The notes beneath the pieces are model-generated. The model searched no databases, had not been told where the DNA came from, and saw only the letters and a list, made by a program, of their open reading frames with translations. A program made the translations under genes and the position numbers. From Brevundimonas albigilva (GTDB lineage Bacteria; Pseudomonadota; Alphaproteobacteria; Caulobacterales; Caulobacteraceae): 64,000 nucleotides of DNA. Shown here piece after piece: positions 1 to 9,957 of this stretch. Positions within the stretch are counted from its first letter, which is position 1. Each line of letters begins with the position of its first letter. Location of the stretch: positions 1,939,001 through 2,003,000 of the forward strand of contig NZ_CP097298.1 in the NCBI RefSeq assembly GCF_023503965.1, written 5' to 3'.

Positions 1-639
1 GAGGTGGGCACGACCATGGTCGTCTCGGGCCTGGCCATGTTCGCCACGGGTCCGTTCGCCGGACGGCTGGTGCGGCTGCTGGACGCGCGGGTGTTGATGT
101 TCTGCGGCTTCATGATGTGCGCCTGGGGCATGTGGGAGGCCCACACGGTCACCGAGGACTGGGGCTTCTGGCAGTTCGCCTCGGTCCAGGCCTTCCGCGG
201 CGTCGGCGTCATGCTGGCCATGATCGCCTCCCAGCAGGTGACCATGTCCACCCTGCCGCCGCACATGGTCAAGAACGCCTCGGGCCTGGTGAACCTGGCG
301 CGCAACGTCGGCGGCGCCTTCGGCCTGGCCATATTGAACACCAGCCTGACGACCAATACGGCCCTGCACATGGCCGAACTGACCAGTTCCATCGACCAGT
401 CCAGCCAGGGCATGCGCCAGATGATGGCGGGCATGACCCAGCGCTTCGCCGAGTCCATCGACCCGGCCGGGGCGGCGATGAAGGCGCTGTACGGCATCCT
501 GACCCGCCAGGCGACCACCCTGGCCTTCGGCGACGCCTTCGCCCTGCTGGGGATCATGTGCGCCGGCGCGGCCTTCATCACCCTGTTGTCGCGTCCGGTC
601 CGCGCGCCCGCCGGCGCCCCGCCCTCGGACGCCCACTGA
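1..639 (+). CDS. MFS multidrug efflux transporter, DHA2/EmrB type (C-terminal part)
   Basis: The frame is open from the left edge, so the N-terminal half lies outside the window. About 210 residues are visible, with several hydrophobic helices. The segment VNLARNVGGAFG is the conserved 'R-N-x-G-G-A-x-G' stretch of drug:H+ antiporter family 2 (EmrB-like) proteins, followed by the long soluble loop and a last membrane helix. The family exports hydrophobic drugs and usually works with an EmrA membrane-fusion partner, which would be upstream. The stop codon overlaps the start of the TetR gene (TGATG), so the pump and the regulator are probably one transcript and the regulator probably controls the pump. 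Confidence 0.85.
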   Translation, partial: EVGTTMVVSGLAMFATGPFAGRLVRLLDARVLMFCGFMMCAWGMWEAHTVTEDWGFWQFASVQAFRGVGVMLAMIASQQVTMSTLPPHMVKNASGLVNLARNVGGAFGLAILNTSLTTNTALHMAELTSSIDQSSQGMRQMMAGMTQRFAESIDPAGAAMKALYGILTRQATTLAFGDAFALLGIMCAGAAFITLLSRPVRAPAGAPPSDAH

Positions 640-1240
640 TGGCCCGCCCCGTCGACGAGAAGAAGAGCGAGGCCATCCTGGACGCCGCGGCCGCCCTGTT
701 CGCCGACAAGGGGCTGCAGGCCCGGATGGAGGAGATCGCCCAGCTGGCGGGGGTGTCCAAGCAGACCGTCTATAACCGCTTCGCCTCCAAGCTCGAGATC
801 GCCGAGGCGCTGGCCAAGAAGCGGGTCGAGGACGTCACCGCGCCGTTGAAGGTCGACGGGCCGCCCGAGGCGGTGCTGGAGGCGCTGGCCTTCACCCTGC
901 TGAACAGGGTGTGCGCCGCCGACAAGGTCGGCTCGATGCGCGGCGTCGCCCTGGTCTCGGTCGAGGCGCCCGAGATCGCGCGCGCCATCTACGCCGCCGG
1001 CCCGCGCCGCAGCCTGGAGGCGCGCTCTCGGCCTGGCTGGCGGAACAGACGCGTCAGGGCCGGCTGAACGTCCCCGATCCGGACGAGGCGGCCGAGATGT
1101 TGTTCTCGGGCCTGGTCCTGGGCCACGGCCACCTGCGCGCCATGCTGGACGTGCCGCAGCTGGCGCCCGAGCGCCGCGCCGCCCGCGCCCGGGAGGCCGC
1201 CCGCGTCTTCGCCGCCGCCTATGCGCCCCGTCGCGCCTGA
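639..1240 (+). CDS. TetR/AcrR family transcriptional regulator (frameshifted)
   Basis: The N-terminal ~50 residues form a standard TetR helix-turn-helix: ILDAAAALFADKG, then MEEIAQLAGVSKQTVYNRF. The start overlaps the stop of the efflux gene. The reading frame breaks near position 1023, in a GCGCGC run. Before the break it ends in ...RRSLEA; after it the next frame continues with LSAWLAEQTRQGRL and a typical TetR C-terminal helical domain to the TAG/TGA at 1240. One missing base restores a ~200-residue protein of normal family length. It probably represses the upstream pump in response to a ligand. The break is most likely a sequencing error, because many neighbours show the same defect. Confidence 0.85.
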
Positions 1241-1303
1241 CGGTTTCGCCGCCGTCGCCGCCGCGCTACTGAGGACCCTGCTCCGTAGCCTGAAGGTCCG
1301 CCC

Positions 1304-2065
1304 ATGCTGATCCATCTGTCGTCCTGGCCCGAGATCGACGCCCGCCTGAACGCCGGCCAGCCGCTGTCCAGGACGGTGGTGGTCCCGATCGGCTCCAACG
1401 AGCAGCACGGCCCGACCGGCCTGCTGGGCACCGACTGGCTGTGCCCGGAGATCATCGCCCACGCCGCCGAGCAGGCGGACGAGACGCTGACCGTCGCCCC
1501 GACTTTCAACATCGGCATGGCCCAGCATCACCTGGCCTTCGCCGGCACCATTTCCCTGCGGCCGTCCACCTTCATGGCGGCGATCACCGACTGGGTGTCG
1601 TCGCTGAGCCGCCACGGCTTCGAGCGGATCTATTTCCTGAACGGCCACGGCGGCAACGTCGCCACCATCGAGGCGACCTTCTCCGAGATCTACGCCGAAT
1701 GGAGCTTCGTCGAGGAACAGCCGCCGTTCGTTCTGAAGCTGAGGAACTGGTGGGACCTTCCGGGCGTCCACGGCCTGTGCAGTTCGATCTTCCCGACCGG
1801 GCACGGATCGCACGCCACCCCGTCCGAGATCGCCGTGACCCAGGCGGCCTATCCCGACCGGATCAAGACGGCCGATTATTCGCCGAGAATCGCGCCGAAC
1901 GGGCCGATCCGCGACGCCCTGGACTATCGCGCCCGCTTTCCGGACGGGCGCATCGGCTCCGACCCCGCCCAGGCCAGCCCGGAGAAGGGCCAGCGCATCA
2001 TCGATGCGGCGGTCCCGGCCCTGCTGAAGGACGTCGCCGACTTCGCCGGGGAGGTCCGGCCCTGA
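1304..2065 (+). CDS. Creatininase family amidohydrolase
   Basis: 253 residues. The creatininase fold is shown by VVVPIGSNEQHGP near the N-terminus, where Glu and His are metal ligands, by GTDW, by the strongly conserved FLNGHGGN at about residues 110-117, and by GHGSHATPSE further on. The family are metal-dependent amidohydrolases acting on creatinine or related cyclic and formamide substrates. The exact substrate cannot be read from sequence. The protein lacks a signal peptide and should be cytoplasmic. It lies between a TetR gene and a phasin-like gene, with no pathway context. Confidence 0.85.
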   Translation: MLIHLSSWPEIDARLNAGQPLSRTVVVPIGSNEQHGPTGLLGTDWLCPEIIAHAAEQADETLTVAPTFNIGMAQHHLAFAGTISLRPSTFMAAITDWVSSLSRHGFERIYFLNGHGGNVATIEATFSEIYAEWSFVEEQPPFVLKLRNWWDLPGVHGLCSSIFPTGHGSHATPSEIAVTQAAYPDRIKTADYSPRIAPNGPIRDALDYRARFPDGRIGSDPAQASPEKGQRIIDAAVPALLKDVADFAGEVRP

Positions 2066-2517
2066 GCCGGCGTCGCTCGCCCGCCCGGGTCCAGGCCGAA
2101 CTCCTGGCCGCTTCGGCCCAGGTCATCGCCGCGCGCACGACCATCCTGGCCGACGGCCTGGCCGATCCGCTGTCCGCGGACCTGGCGGAAATCTCGCTGA
2201 TGGGGGCCGAAAAGGCCGAAGCCCTGGCCGCCTCGGCCGGGGCGCTGGCCGGGCACGCCGGCGCGGCGGGCGGTCGATTGGCCGAGGCGGCCCTGGCCGA
2301 GGGCCGTCACGCCGCCCGCGCCGCCGCCGACGTCCTGGCCGCGGCCACGCCCGCCGAGGCCGCCCGGGCCCAGATGCGCTACGCCCTGGGCTGGTGGGGC
2401 CGCGCCGGGGCCCAGTGGCTGGCCCTGGGGGCGGACCTGGAACGCGCGCAGTCCGCCGCCGTCGCCCCCATCCACGCCGCCGCCACCGCCAACGCCCGGC
2501 GCCTGGGCAAGCGTTGA
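2062..2517 (+). CDS. Phasin-like, Ala-rich helical protein
   Basis: About 150 residues, almost entirely amphipathic, alanine-rich helix with a 'phasin' flavour (for example ISLMGAEKAEALAASA and the central YALGWWGRAGAQW). Phasins coat polyhydroxyalkanoate granules, and PhaR and a thiolase occur 13-16 kb downstream. No normal start codon is visible at the head of the frame. A CTG at 2062 overlaps the creatininase stop, and the first in-frame ATG is at 2200, which would remove the first helices. An indel may hide the true start. Coding frame is likely; function is an inference from composition and length only. Confidence 0.5.
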   Translation: MSRRRSPARVQAELLAASAQVIAARTTILADGLADPLSADLAEISLMGAEKAEALAASAGALAGHAGAAGGRLAEAALAEGRHAARAAADVLAAATPAEAARAQMRYALGWWGRAGAQWLALGADLERAQSAAVAPIHAAATANARRLGKR

Positions 2518-2572
2518 GCCCTTTCCTCCGCGCCTTCGGGCGCCTAGATGAGCCGGCTTGAAAGGCCCCCTC

Positions 2573-3651
2573 ATGCAAAAGACCCCCGTCACCGTCCTGA
2601 CCGGCTATCTCGGCGCCGGCAAGACGACGCTGCTGAACCGCATCCTCACCGAGGACCACGGCAAGCGCTACGCCGTCATCGTCAACGAGTTCGGCGAGAT
2701 CGGCATCGACAACGACCTGGTGGTCGGCGCCGACGAGGACGTGTTCGAGATGAACAACGGCTGCGTCTGCTGCACCGTGCGCGGCGACCTGATCCGCGTG
2801 GTCTCAGGGCTGATGAAGCGCCAGCGCCCTGGCAAGCCGGCCTTCGACGCCATCATCGTCGAGACCACGGGTCTCGCCGATCCCGGCCCGGTGGCCCAGA
2901 CCTTCTTCGTCGACGAGGACGTCAAGGCCAAGACCCAGCTGGACAGCGTCACCGCCCTGGTCGACGCCAAGCACGTCATGGCCCGGCTGGATGATTCCAA
3001 GGAGGCGCGCGAGCAGGTCGCCTTCGCCGACCGCATCATCCTGAACAAGGTCGACCTGGCTTCGGCCGAGGACCTGGACGCCGTCGAGGCCCGCCTGCGC
3101 GCCCTGAACCCGCTGGCCCCCATCGTGCGGGCCGAACGGTCCAACGTGCCGCTGGACCAGGTGCTGGGCGTGCACGCCTTCGACCTGGACCGCATCCTGG
3201 AGGTCAAGCCGGACTGGGTGAATCCGCCCCACGGCGCCGACGGCCACGTCCACGACGAACACTGCGGCCACGACCACGATCACCACGACCACGATCACGC
3301 CCACCACAATCACGGTCATGACCACGCTCACGGCCCGCGCGGTCACGCTCATCAGGACGACGTCAAGGGCGTCGCCCTGTCGCTGGACCGGCCGATCGAC
3401 GGCCAGAAGTTCACCGCCTGGCTGGACCGGCTGCTGGGCGAGCAGGGCCAGAACATCCTGCGCGCCAAGGGCATCATCGACGTGAAGGGCGAGGACCGTC
3501 GCCTGGTGTTCCAGGCCGTGCACATGATCCTGGAGGCGACCTTCAGCGTGAATGGGGCGCCGCCGAGCGCCGCTGGAGCCGAGCCGTCTTCATCGGCCGC
3601 GATCTGGACGAGGCCGAGCTGCGCCGCGGCTTCGAGGCCTGCGCGGCCTGA
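2573..3651 (+). CDS. CobW/COG0523 family GTP-binding metallochaperone (frameshifted near C-terminus)
   Basis: Walker [10 protein letters not shown] at residues 11-19, the metal-binding CVCC motif at 64-67, and the NKVD guanine-specificity motif. A histidine/aspartate-rich stretch at about residues 223-262 (dozens of His) precedes the CobW C-terminal domain. This family (YjiA/ZNG1-like) loads or buffers metals, most often zinc under starvation. The frame is lost near 3535. In the next frame the protein continues DLQREWG...[21 protein letters not shown] and stops at 3651, exactly the family ending. One extra G in the GG at about 3534 would repair it (LEGDLQREW). The start at 2573 is chosen because it lies directly before the P-loop. 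Confidence 0.88.
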
Positions 3652-3738
3652 TCGGACCATCGGCGGTCGGGTCGCACCGTCGCGCTTGACGCGGCGATCA
3701 CGGTCGCTTCTCCTGCGCGCGCTGTTCAGGAGAATCCC

Positions 3739-5616
3739 ATGAAGCGTCAGTTGATGGCCGCCGCCGCGGTCTGCGCCCTCGCCTTCGGCGCCGGGTGCGC
3801 GACCACCGAGACCGCCGCCGAGGCCCCCGTCGAGGCTCCCGTCGAGACCGCCGCCGCCTCCGCCCTGCCGGACTATCCGATCACGGCCGACGGGGCGACG
3901 CGCTTCATCGCCGACGCCGAGGCCAAATACGCCGAGGTCAGCGAATACGTCGCCCGCATCCAGTGGGCGCGCGCCACCAACATCACCTTCGACACCATGT
4001 GGCTGGAGGCCAAGGCCAACGCCGAGGCGACCGAGCTGCAGGTCCAGTTCGCCAACCAGGCGGCCAGGTTCAACGACGTCGAGGTCGATCCGGTGGTGCG
4101 GCGCAAGCTGAACCTGCTGCGCCTGGGGCTGGTCCTGCCGGCGCCGAACCGGCCCGGCGCGGCCGAGGAGCTGGCGCAGCTGACCACGCGGCTGGATTCC
4201 ACCTATTCGACCGGCAAGTTCGACTTCAAGGGTCGTCAGATCACCCTGGACGAGGCCTCCCTGATCCTGGCCGACAGCCGCGATCCGGCCGAGACCAAGG
4301 CGCTGTACGAGGGCTGGCGCACCGTCTCGCCGGTGATGAAGGCCGACTACGCCCGCATGGTCGAGATCGCCAACGAGGGCGCGCGCGAGCTGGGCTTCGC
4401 CGACACGGGCGCCCTGTGGCGTTCGGGCTACGACATGCCCGCCGACGACTTCGCCGCCGAGACCGACCGGCTGTGGGACCAGGTCAAGCCGTTCTACGAG
4501 AACCTGCACTGCTACGTCCGGGCGCGGCTGAACGCCAAATACGGCGACGCGGTCCAGCCGGACCACGGGCCGATCCGCGCCGACCTGCTGGGCAACATGT
4601 GGTCCCAGCAGTGGGGCAACATCTACGACGTGGTGGCGCCGACGACCGGCGGGGCGTCCAGCTACGACCTGACCGAACTGCTGAAGGCGGCCGACTACGA
4701 CCCCGTGAAGATGGTCAAGACGGGCGAGGGCTTCTACACCTCGCTGGGCCTGGAAGCCCTGCCGCAGACCTTCTGGGAGCGGTCGATGATCACCCGGCCG
4801 CGCGACCGCGAGGTCGTCTGCCACGCCTCGGCCTGGGACCTGGACAACGCCGACGACATCCGCATCAAGATGTGCACCAACGTCAACGGCGACGACTTCT
4901 ACACCGTGCACCACGAGCTGGGGCACAACTACTATCAGCGCGCCTACAAGAACCAGCCGATGCTGTTCCGCAACGGCGCCAACGACGGCTTCCACGAGGC
5001 CATCGGCGACTTCGTCGGCCTGTCGGCCCTGACGCCGACCTATCTGAACCAGATCGGCCTGCTGCAGACCACGCCGGGCGCCGAGGAAGACATTCCCTTC
5101 CTCCTGAAGATGGCGCTGGACAAGATCGCCTTCCTGCCGTTCGGCCTGATGGTGGATCGCTGGCGCTGGGACGTCTTTTCGGGCGCGACCACGCCGGACC
5201 AGTACAACGCCGCCTGGAGCGCGGACATGCTGAAGTATCAGGGGCTGGTCCCGCCGGGGCCGCGCCCGGCCGACGCCTTCGACCCCGGCGCCAAGTACCA
5301 CGTGCCCGGAAACACCCCCTACACCCGCTACTTCCTGGCCCACATCTATCAGTTCCAGTTCCACCGCGCGGCCTGCAAGCAGGCGGGTTGGACCGGGCCG
5401 CTGCACCGCTGTTCGATCTATGGAAACACCGAGGTCGGCCAGCGCTTCAACGCCATGCTGGAGATGGGCCAGTCGCGGCCCTGGCCCGAGGCGATGCAGG
5501 CCTTCACCGGCGAGACGACCAACGACGCCTCGGCGGTCGCCGACTATTTCGCGCCTCTGAACGCTTGGCTGACCCAGCAGAACCGCGGCCATCAGTGCGG
5601 CTGGTCCGATACCTAA
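3739..5616 (+). CDS. M2 family peptidyl-dipeptidase (ACE-like), lipoprotein
   Basis: 625 residues. The N-terminus is a lipoprotein signal with lipobox FGAGC at residues 16-20, so the enzyme is probably anchored to a membrane in the periplasm. The zinc site is HELGH at 392-396 with the third ligand Glu420 in HEAIGD, the same 24-residue spacing as in angiotensin-converting enzyme. The M2 family removes C-terminal dipeptides. The length matches single-domain bacterial M2 enzymes. No partner is visible next to it. The peptide substrate is unknown. Confidence 0.92.
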   Translation: MKRQLMAAAAVCALAFGAGCATTETAAEAPVEAPVETAAASALPDYPITADGATRFIADAEAKYAEVSEYVARIQWARATNITFDTMWLEAKANAEATELQVQFANQAARFNDVEVDPVVRRKLNLLRLGLVLPAPNRPGAAEELAQLTTRLDSTYSTGKFDFKGRQITLDEASLILADSRDPAETKALYEGWRTVSPVMKADYARMVEIANEGARELGFADTGALWRSGYDMPADDFAAETDRLWDQVKPFYENLHCYVRARLNAKYGDAVQPDHGPIRADLLGNMWSQQWGNIYDVVAPTTGGASSYDLTELLKAADYDPVKMVKTGEGFYTSLGLEALPQTFWERSMITRPRDREVVCHASAWDLDNADDIRIKMCTNVNGDDFYTVHHELGHNYYQRAYKNQPMLFRNGANDGFHEAIGDFVGLSALTPTYLNQIGLLQTTPGAEEDIPFLLKMALDKIAFLPFGLMVDRWRWDVFSGATTPDQYNAAWSADMLKYQGLVPPGPRPADAFDPGAKYHVPGNTPYTRYFLAHIYQFQFHRAACKQAGWTGPLHRCSIYGNTEVGQRFNAMLEMGQSRPWPEAMQAFTGETTNDASAVADYFAPLNAWLTQQNRGHQCGWSDT

Positions 5617-5622
5617 CGGCGA

Positions 5623-5653
5623 TTAACCGTCACGGTTGGGCCTTCCCTTAACC
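5623..5653 (+). promoter_or_regulatory. Two TTAACC half-sites upstream of the TadG-like gene
   Basis: TTAACC occurs at 5623-5628 and again at 5648-5653, in a 95-base gap ahead of the TadG-like start. TTAA with a following C is the half-site bound by the Caulobacter cell-cycle regulator CtrA, but the full consensus is two TTAA separated by 7 bases and here the gap is 21. It is therefore only a candidate. Confidence 0.25.
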
Positions 5654-5711
5654 GCGCGGCGCCAGACTGTCGTCATGCCGGGCGGATCGCGCCCGACGGG
5701 GATCGACGATC

Positions 5712-7691
5712 TTGACGGTTCTGAACGCGCTTTCCGGGGCTCTGGCCCGCCTGTCGTCCGTGGCCGCCCGGCTGCGCGGCGACCGGCGGGGCAATGTCGC
5801 CATCCTGTTCGCCCTGGCCCTGCCGACGCTGGTCATGGTGGTGCTGGGCGGCATCGACATCCAGCGGGTGACGACGGTGCGCGCCAACCTTCAGGACGCC
5901 CTGGACGCCGCCACCCTGGCGGCGGCGCGCTCGCCCTATGTCGAGGACGAAGACCTGACCGAGGTCGGGCTGAACGTGCTCAAGGCCAATATGCAGGGCT
6001 TTCCGGGCGTCACGATCGACGACTCGGCCATTCAGTTCAAGCTGGAGAACGGCGAGATCGTGGTGGCCAACGCCACGGTCGATGTGAAGACCCTGGTCGC
6101 CAACATCGTCCTGCCGCCCTATGGCAAGATCCTGGACGACACCCTGCCGGTCGGCGCCCACTCCGAGGTCAACCGCTCGACCAAGGACGTGGAGGTGGCC
6201 CTGGTGCTCGACATCACCGGCTCGATGTCCGGATCGCGCATCCGCGACCTCAAGACGGCCGCCAACGACCTGGTCGACATCGTGGTCCAGGACGAGGCCC
6301 GCCAGGCCGTGACGCGCACCCGGATCGCCCTGGTGCCGTATTCGATGGGCGTGAACGCCGGCGACTACGCCGCCGCCGTGCGCGGCGAGATCCGCGGCCG
6401 GACCAACATCGACGCGGCGGACTGGGGCACGGGATCGACGAAATCGGTCAGCGGCGTGACCAAGGGCTCCCAGACCACGGTCAAGGCCAACGGCCACGGC
6501 TTTCAGAACAACGACTACGTCTGGCTGACGGGCGTCTCCAGTTCCGGCAGCGGCTCCAGCTTGGCTTCGCGCCTCAACAACAAGGCCTACCGGGTCCAGC
6601 GCGTCGACGCCAACAACGTGCGGCTGCAGACGTGGAACGGGTCTTCGTGGGTCGAATACAGCACCTCGGGATACACCAACTATTCGTCGGGCGGCACGCT
6701 GCGGAAATGCCTGGTCTCGACCTGCGAAGTGGTGGCGACCTCTCCAAACCACGGCCTGCAGACGGGCGAGGATATCCGCATCGACGACGTGCGCGGTCTG
6801 ACGGTCCTGAACAGCGACGACCGTTCGGCCACACGGCTGGACAAGGACACCTTCGTCGTCAACGGCCTGCTGCCCAACACCGTGGGCTCCCAGACCTACA
6901 GCAGCGCCAGCACCGACTACGTCCAGTGCCTGGAGCTGGGCTGCCAGTTCTACAAATTCTCCAACTACTACGGCTCGACGCGCATCCAAGAGGTCTCCGA
7001 CTGCGTCAGCGAGCGCATCGGGACGGGCATGTACACCGAAGCCGCCCCCGGCTCGGCGCCCGTCGGCCTGGCCTATCCGTCGTCGGACAACCGCTGCCTG
7101 GGCTCCACCATCCTGCCGCTCACCTACAAGAAGGACGAGCTGAAGTCCCAGATCAACGGCTACTCGGCCGTGGGATCGACCGCCGGCCAGATCGGGGTCG
7201 AATGGGGCTGGTACATGATCTCGCCCGTGTTCGGCGCCATCTTCCCCAGCGACAACCGGCCCGATCCCTATGATGCGCAGAAGCGGCTGAAGGTCGTGAT
7301 CCTGATGACGGACGGGGAGTTCAACACCCCCTACTGCAACGGCGTGGTGGCCGGCGCCGTGTCGGGCAGCGGCGACGTCAACCAACACATCGGCTGTTCG
7401 CAGTACACGGGGGCCAACCTGCAGAACCAGCCCGTCGGCCAGTACAGCAATCCGTTCGCCCGCTCGGTGGAGATGTGCAAGCAGATGAAGGCGGCGGGCG
7501 TGATCGTCTATACCGTCGGCTTCGACATCAACACCGGCACCGGCGGCGCCGGCGTGGACACCGCCAAGGAGGTGATGCAGCAGTGCGCCACCAACAGCGA
7601 CCACGTCTATCTGCCCGAGAACGGCGCCTCGCTGAAATCGGCGTTCGGCGCCATCGGCCGCAGCATCAGCCAGCTGCGCATCACCCGCTGA
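5712..7691 (+). CDS. TadG-like pilus/envelope protein with split von Willebrand A domain
   Basis: 659 residues from a TTG start. Residues ~25-60 are the TadE/TadG N-terminus (RRGNVAILFALALPTLV, then a membrane helix and an Asp-Ala-rich 'QDALDAATLAAA' segment), placing the protein in the inner membrane. The VWA metal site DITGS is at 167-171, and the second half of the domain resumes at LMTDGEFN. Between them is a ~190-residue insertion containing two copies of a short beta module (about 255-307 and 340-384) resembling the FCCH-type modules of phage and surface proteins. Tad pilus biogenesis is the family role, but the main Tad cluster is 43 kb away. Confidence 0.8.
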   Translation: MTVLNALSGALARLSSVAARLRGDRRGNVAILFALALPTLVMVVLGGIDIQRVTTVRANLQDALDAATLAAARSPYVEDEDLTEVGLNVLKANMQGFPGVTIDDSAIQFKLENGEIVVANATVDVKTLVANIVLPPYGKILDDTLPVGAHSEVNRSTKDVEVALVLDITGSMSGSRIRDLKTAANDLVDIVVQDEARQAVTRTRIALVPYSMGVNAGDYAAAVRGEIRGRTNIDAADWGTGSTKSVSGVTKGSQTTVKANGHGFQNNDYVWLTGVSSSGSGSSLASRLNNKAYRVQRVDANNVRLQTWNGSSWVEYSTSGYTNYSSGGTLRKCLVSTCEVVATSPNHGLQTGEDIRIDDVRGLTVLNSDDRSATRLDKDTFVVNGLLPNTVGSQTYSSASTDYVQCLELGCQFYKFSNYYGSTRIQEVSDCVSERIGTGMYTEAAPGSAPVGLAYPSSDNRCLGSTILPLTYKKDELKSQINGYSAVGSTAGQIGVEWGWYMISPVFGAIFPSDNRPDPYDAQKRLKVVILMTDGEFNTPYCNGVVAGAVSGSGDVNQHIGCSQYTGANLQNQPVGQYSNPFARSVEMCKQMKAAGVIVYTVGFDINTGTGGAGVDTAKEVMQQCATNSDHVYLPENGASLKSAFGAIGRSISQLRITR

Positions 7692-7713
7692 GGTCGCGCC
7701 TCCGCCCGCTCGG

Positions 7714-8719
7714 TCAGAGCAGGCGGATCTCGCGCAGGCGTTCGGTCAGATAGTCCTCGGCCAGGATGGTCTTGCCCGCATAGCGGTCGGGATTGTCCGG
7801 CGTGATCGCGCTGGGCAGGGTCTCGATCGGGAAGTCGGGGTTGAAGTGCAGGAAGAAGGGCGTCGAATAGCGCGCGAAGCCGCGCCGTTCGGGCGCCGGA
7901 TTGACCACCCGGTGCGTCGTCGACGGCAGGACGTGGTTGGTCAGCCGCTGCAGCATGTCGCCGATGTTCACCACCAGGGCCCCGGGAGGCGGGGCGATGT
8001 CCAGCCAGCTGCCGTCCTTCTCCTTCAGCTGCGGCCGGCCTCCTCGGCCCCCAGCAGCAGGGTGATGACGTTGATGTCCTCGTGCGCGCCGGCGCGCACG
8101 CCCGGCGCGTCGGCCGGAACCGGCGGATAATGCAGCATCCGCAGCACGCTGTTGCCCAGTTCGACCTTGTCGTCGAAATAGCCGTCGTCCAGCTTCAGAT
8201 ACCGCGCGATGGCCCGCAGGATCTTGCGGCCCAGGGCGTCCAGGTCTTCGAACATGCCATACAGGTGCTGGCGAAAGCCCTCGATCTCGGTCGGCCAGAC
8301 GTTGTCGCGCATATACTGGCGATAGGGGTGGCCTTCGGGCAGTTCGCGGCCGACGTGCCAGAATTCCTTGAGGTCGACCGTCGCGGCGCCCTTGGCCGCC
8401 TCCACGCCAAAGGGCGTCAGGCCGCGCGCGCCGCCCGTGCCCGGCTGGTGGTAGCGGCGCTTGACGTCTTCCGGCAGGGCGAAAAAGGCCTTGGCGTCGT
8501 CGAGGGCGGCGGTGATCCGCGCCTCGTCCAGCCATGGTCGGCGACGACCGCGAAGCCGTAGCGGGCGAACGAGGCGCCCAGCTGGTCGCTGAAGGCCTGG
8601 AAGTCGGTGTCATACAGACCCATCGACACGGGTTGGACGCCCCGGGGGGCGGTGTCGGAATGGGCGGTGGGGGTCGGGCTCACGGCGGCGTCCTCGGTGT
8701 CAGAAGCGGGGGCGTTCAT
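7714..8719 (-). CDS. 2-oxoglutarate/Fe(II) oxygenase, isopenicillin N synthase-like (two frameshifts)
   Basis: Reading from 8719, the N-terminal segment ends at VVADHG. The frame then changes near 8533 (continuing LDEARITAALDDAKAFF) and again near 8035 (continuing QLKEKDGSWLDIAPPPG). The reassembled ~330-residue protein has the family's substrate region, the Fe ligands His-x-Asp in AHEDIN and the second His in STTHRVVNP, followed by the R-x-S-type co-substrate site (RYSTPFF). The family hydroxylates or cyclises small molecules. The substrate is unknown. Both breaks are repaired by single bases in short C/G contexts, so sequence error is more likely than a pseudogene. Confidence 0.8.
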
Positions 8720-8835
8720 AGCCCTATTCCGCGACCATGTCAGTTCGGCGGCGCGTTCAGGAACGGTACAGCTTGGAACCTGCACCATAAGCGCACGTTT
8801 TCGCGCCAGACCGCATACAAGGAAGGACATCATCC

Positions 8836-9510
8836 ATGCGCGCCAAGATCATCGTCGCCGGCGTTTCCATCGCCGCCCTGCTGGGCGCCGCCGCCTGCAC
8901 CACGACCGACCCCTATCGCTCGGGGCCGGTGCGCAACAACACCGGCACCGGCGCCATCGCCGGGGCGCTGGGCGGCGCCGTCCTGGGCTATCTGACGAAC
9001 ACCTCGAACGGCGAACAAGGCCGCAAGAACGCCCTGATCGGCGCCGGCATCGGCGCCCTGGGCGGCGCGGCCGTCGGCCAGTACATGGATCGTCAGCAAC
9101 GCGCCATGGAGGCCGAGCTGTCGGGCAGCGGCGTCGGCGTCGCGCGCCAGGGCGACAATCTGGTGCTGCGCATGCCGTCGGACGTCACCTTCGCCACCAA
9201 CCAGTCGTCGATCGATCCCCGCTTCCTGCCCGTGCTGGATGACGTGGCCCGCGTGCTGCAGGAGTACGACCGTTCGACCATCGACATCATCGGCCACACC
9301 GATTCGTCGGGCGGCGACGCCATCAACCAGCCGCTGTCCGAACGCCGCGCCAGCAGCGTCGCGTCCGAACTGGTCCGTCGCGGCGTCCTGGCCGAACGCC
9401 TCTATGTCGCCGGCAACAGCTCGCGCAACCCGGTCGCCTCCAATGCGACGCCGGAAGGCAAGGCGCAGAACCGTCGCGTCGAAATCCTGATCCGCCCGTT
9501 CACGGGCTGA
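8836..9510 (+). CDS. OmpA-family lipoprotein with glycine-zipper domain (YiaD-like)
   Basis: 224 residues with a strong ribosome site (AAGGAAGG) just upstream. The signal ends in a lipobox (GAAAC). A glycine-zipper membrane segment follows (residues ~35-75), then an OmpA C-terminal domain with the peptidoglycan-binding signature: IDIIGHTDSSG, the LSERRA helix and a final NRRVEI. It should be lipid-anchored in the outer membrane and hold the cell wall non-covalently. It is monocistronic, with a perfect terminator hairpin 24 bases downstream. Confidence 0.93.
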   Translation: MRAKIIVAGVSIAALLGAAACTTTDPYRSGPVRNNTGTGAIAGALGGAVLGYLTNTSNGEQGRKNALIGAGIGALGGAAVGQYMDRQQRAMEAELSGSGVGVARQGDNLVLRMPSDVTFATNQSSIDPRFLPVLDDVARVLQEYDRSTIDIIGHTDSSGGDAINQPLSERRASSVASELVRRGVLAERLYVAGNSSRNPVASNATPEGKAQNRRVEILIRPFTG

Positions 9511-9533
9511 TCCATCTGGAACGCCGGATCGGA

Positions 9534-9562
9534 GGGCGGCGCCGCGCGGCGCCGCCCTTTTT
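9534..9562 (+). terminator. Rho-independent terminator of the OmpA lipoprotein gene
   Basis: A perfect 10-bp stem (9534-9543 pairing with 9548-9557), a GCGC loop and a run of five T. Confidence 0.9.
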
Positions 9563-9637
9563 CGTGCGCGCTCCTGCGGCGGCGCTTGCCGGGATTCGGC
9601 GAACGTGGTCCTCTGGCCGGGTAGGGGAGCCATCCGC

Positions 9638-9817
9638 GTGGACGCTGAGGACGAAGGCCTGTTCGAGGGGTTGAAGCTGGCGGCGGTCGCCGTGGCCTGC
9701 GCCCTCTTGACCGCCGCGGCGGTCATCGGCGCGGGCCAGACGATCCTGTCGCGCCAGCCTTCCGCCTCGCACGACGGCGCGGCGCCGTCGTCAATGCTGG
9801 TGCGCGCCAGCCGCTAG
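9638..9817 (+). CDS. Small single-span membrane protein, unknown
   Basis: 59 residues from a GTG preceded by AGGGGAG at good spacing. An acidic N-terminus (DAEDEGLFEG) leads into one hydrophobic helix of about 22 residues and a short polar tail. No family recognised. An alternative GTG at 9605 would add 11 residues but has no ribosome site. Coding status is likely, not certain. Confidence 0.45.
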   Translation: MDAEDEGLFEGLKLAAVAVACALLTAAAVIGAGQTILSRQPSASHDGAAPSSMLVRASR

Positions 9818-9851
9818 GCGGCGCCCCTCCTCAGACCGCACTCCGCCAAAG

Positions 9852-9884
9852 AAAAACCGCCGCCCCCGAAAGGAGGCGGCGGTT
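9852..9884 (-). terminator. Terminator of the minus-strand OmpA gene
   Basis: Arms 9855-9864 and 9875-9884 pair perfectly (10 bp). On the minus strand they are followed by a run of T (A at 9852-9856). Confidence 0.85.
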
Positions 9885-9915
9885 CAATCGTCACATCGAC
9901 CACTTCGTTTTCCGC

Positions 9916-9947
9916 CGGGTCGCGGTTCCTTTCGGGACCGCGACCCG
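9916..9947 (-). repeat. Hairpin in the 3' untranslated region of the OmpA gene
   Basis: An 11-bp perfect inverted repeat (9916-9926 with 9937-9947) sits between the OmpA stop codon and the true terminator. It has no T-run of its own, so it may protect the mRNA 3' end instead of ending transcription. Confidence 0.6.
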
Positions 9948-9957
9948 TGATGCGGTT

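Noticed and set aside
3280..3360. Repetitive CACGACCACGATCAC-type DNA as a possible short tandem repeat or protein-binding array
   Set aside because: It is simply the coding sequence of the His-rich metal-binding region of the CobW protein.
3352..5592. 746-codon minus-strand frame opposite the M2 peptidase
   Set aside because: It is a shadow of the peptidase gene, which has a lipobox, HELGH and the third zinc ligand.
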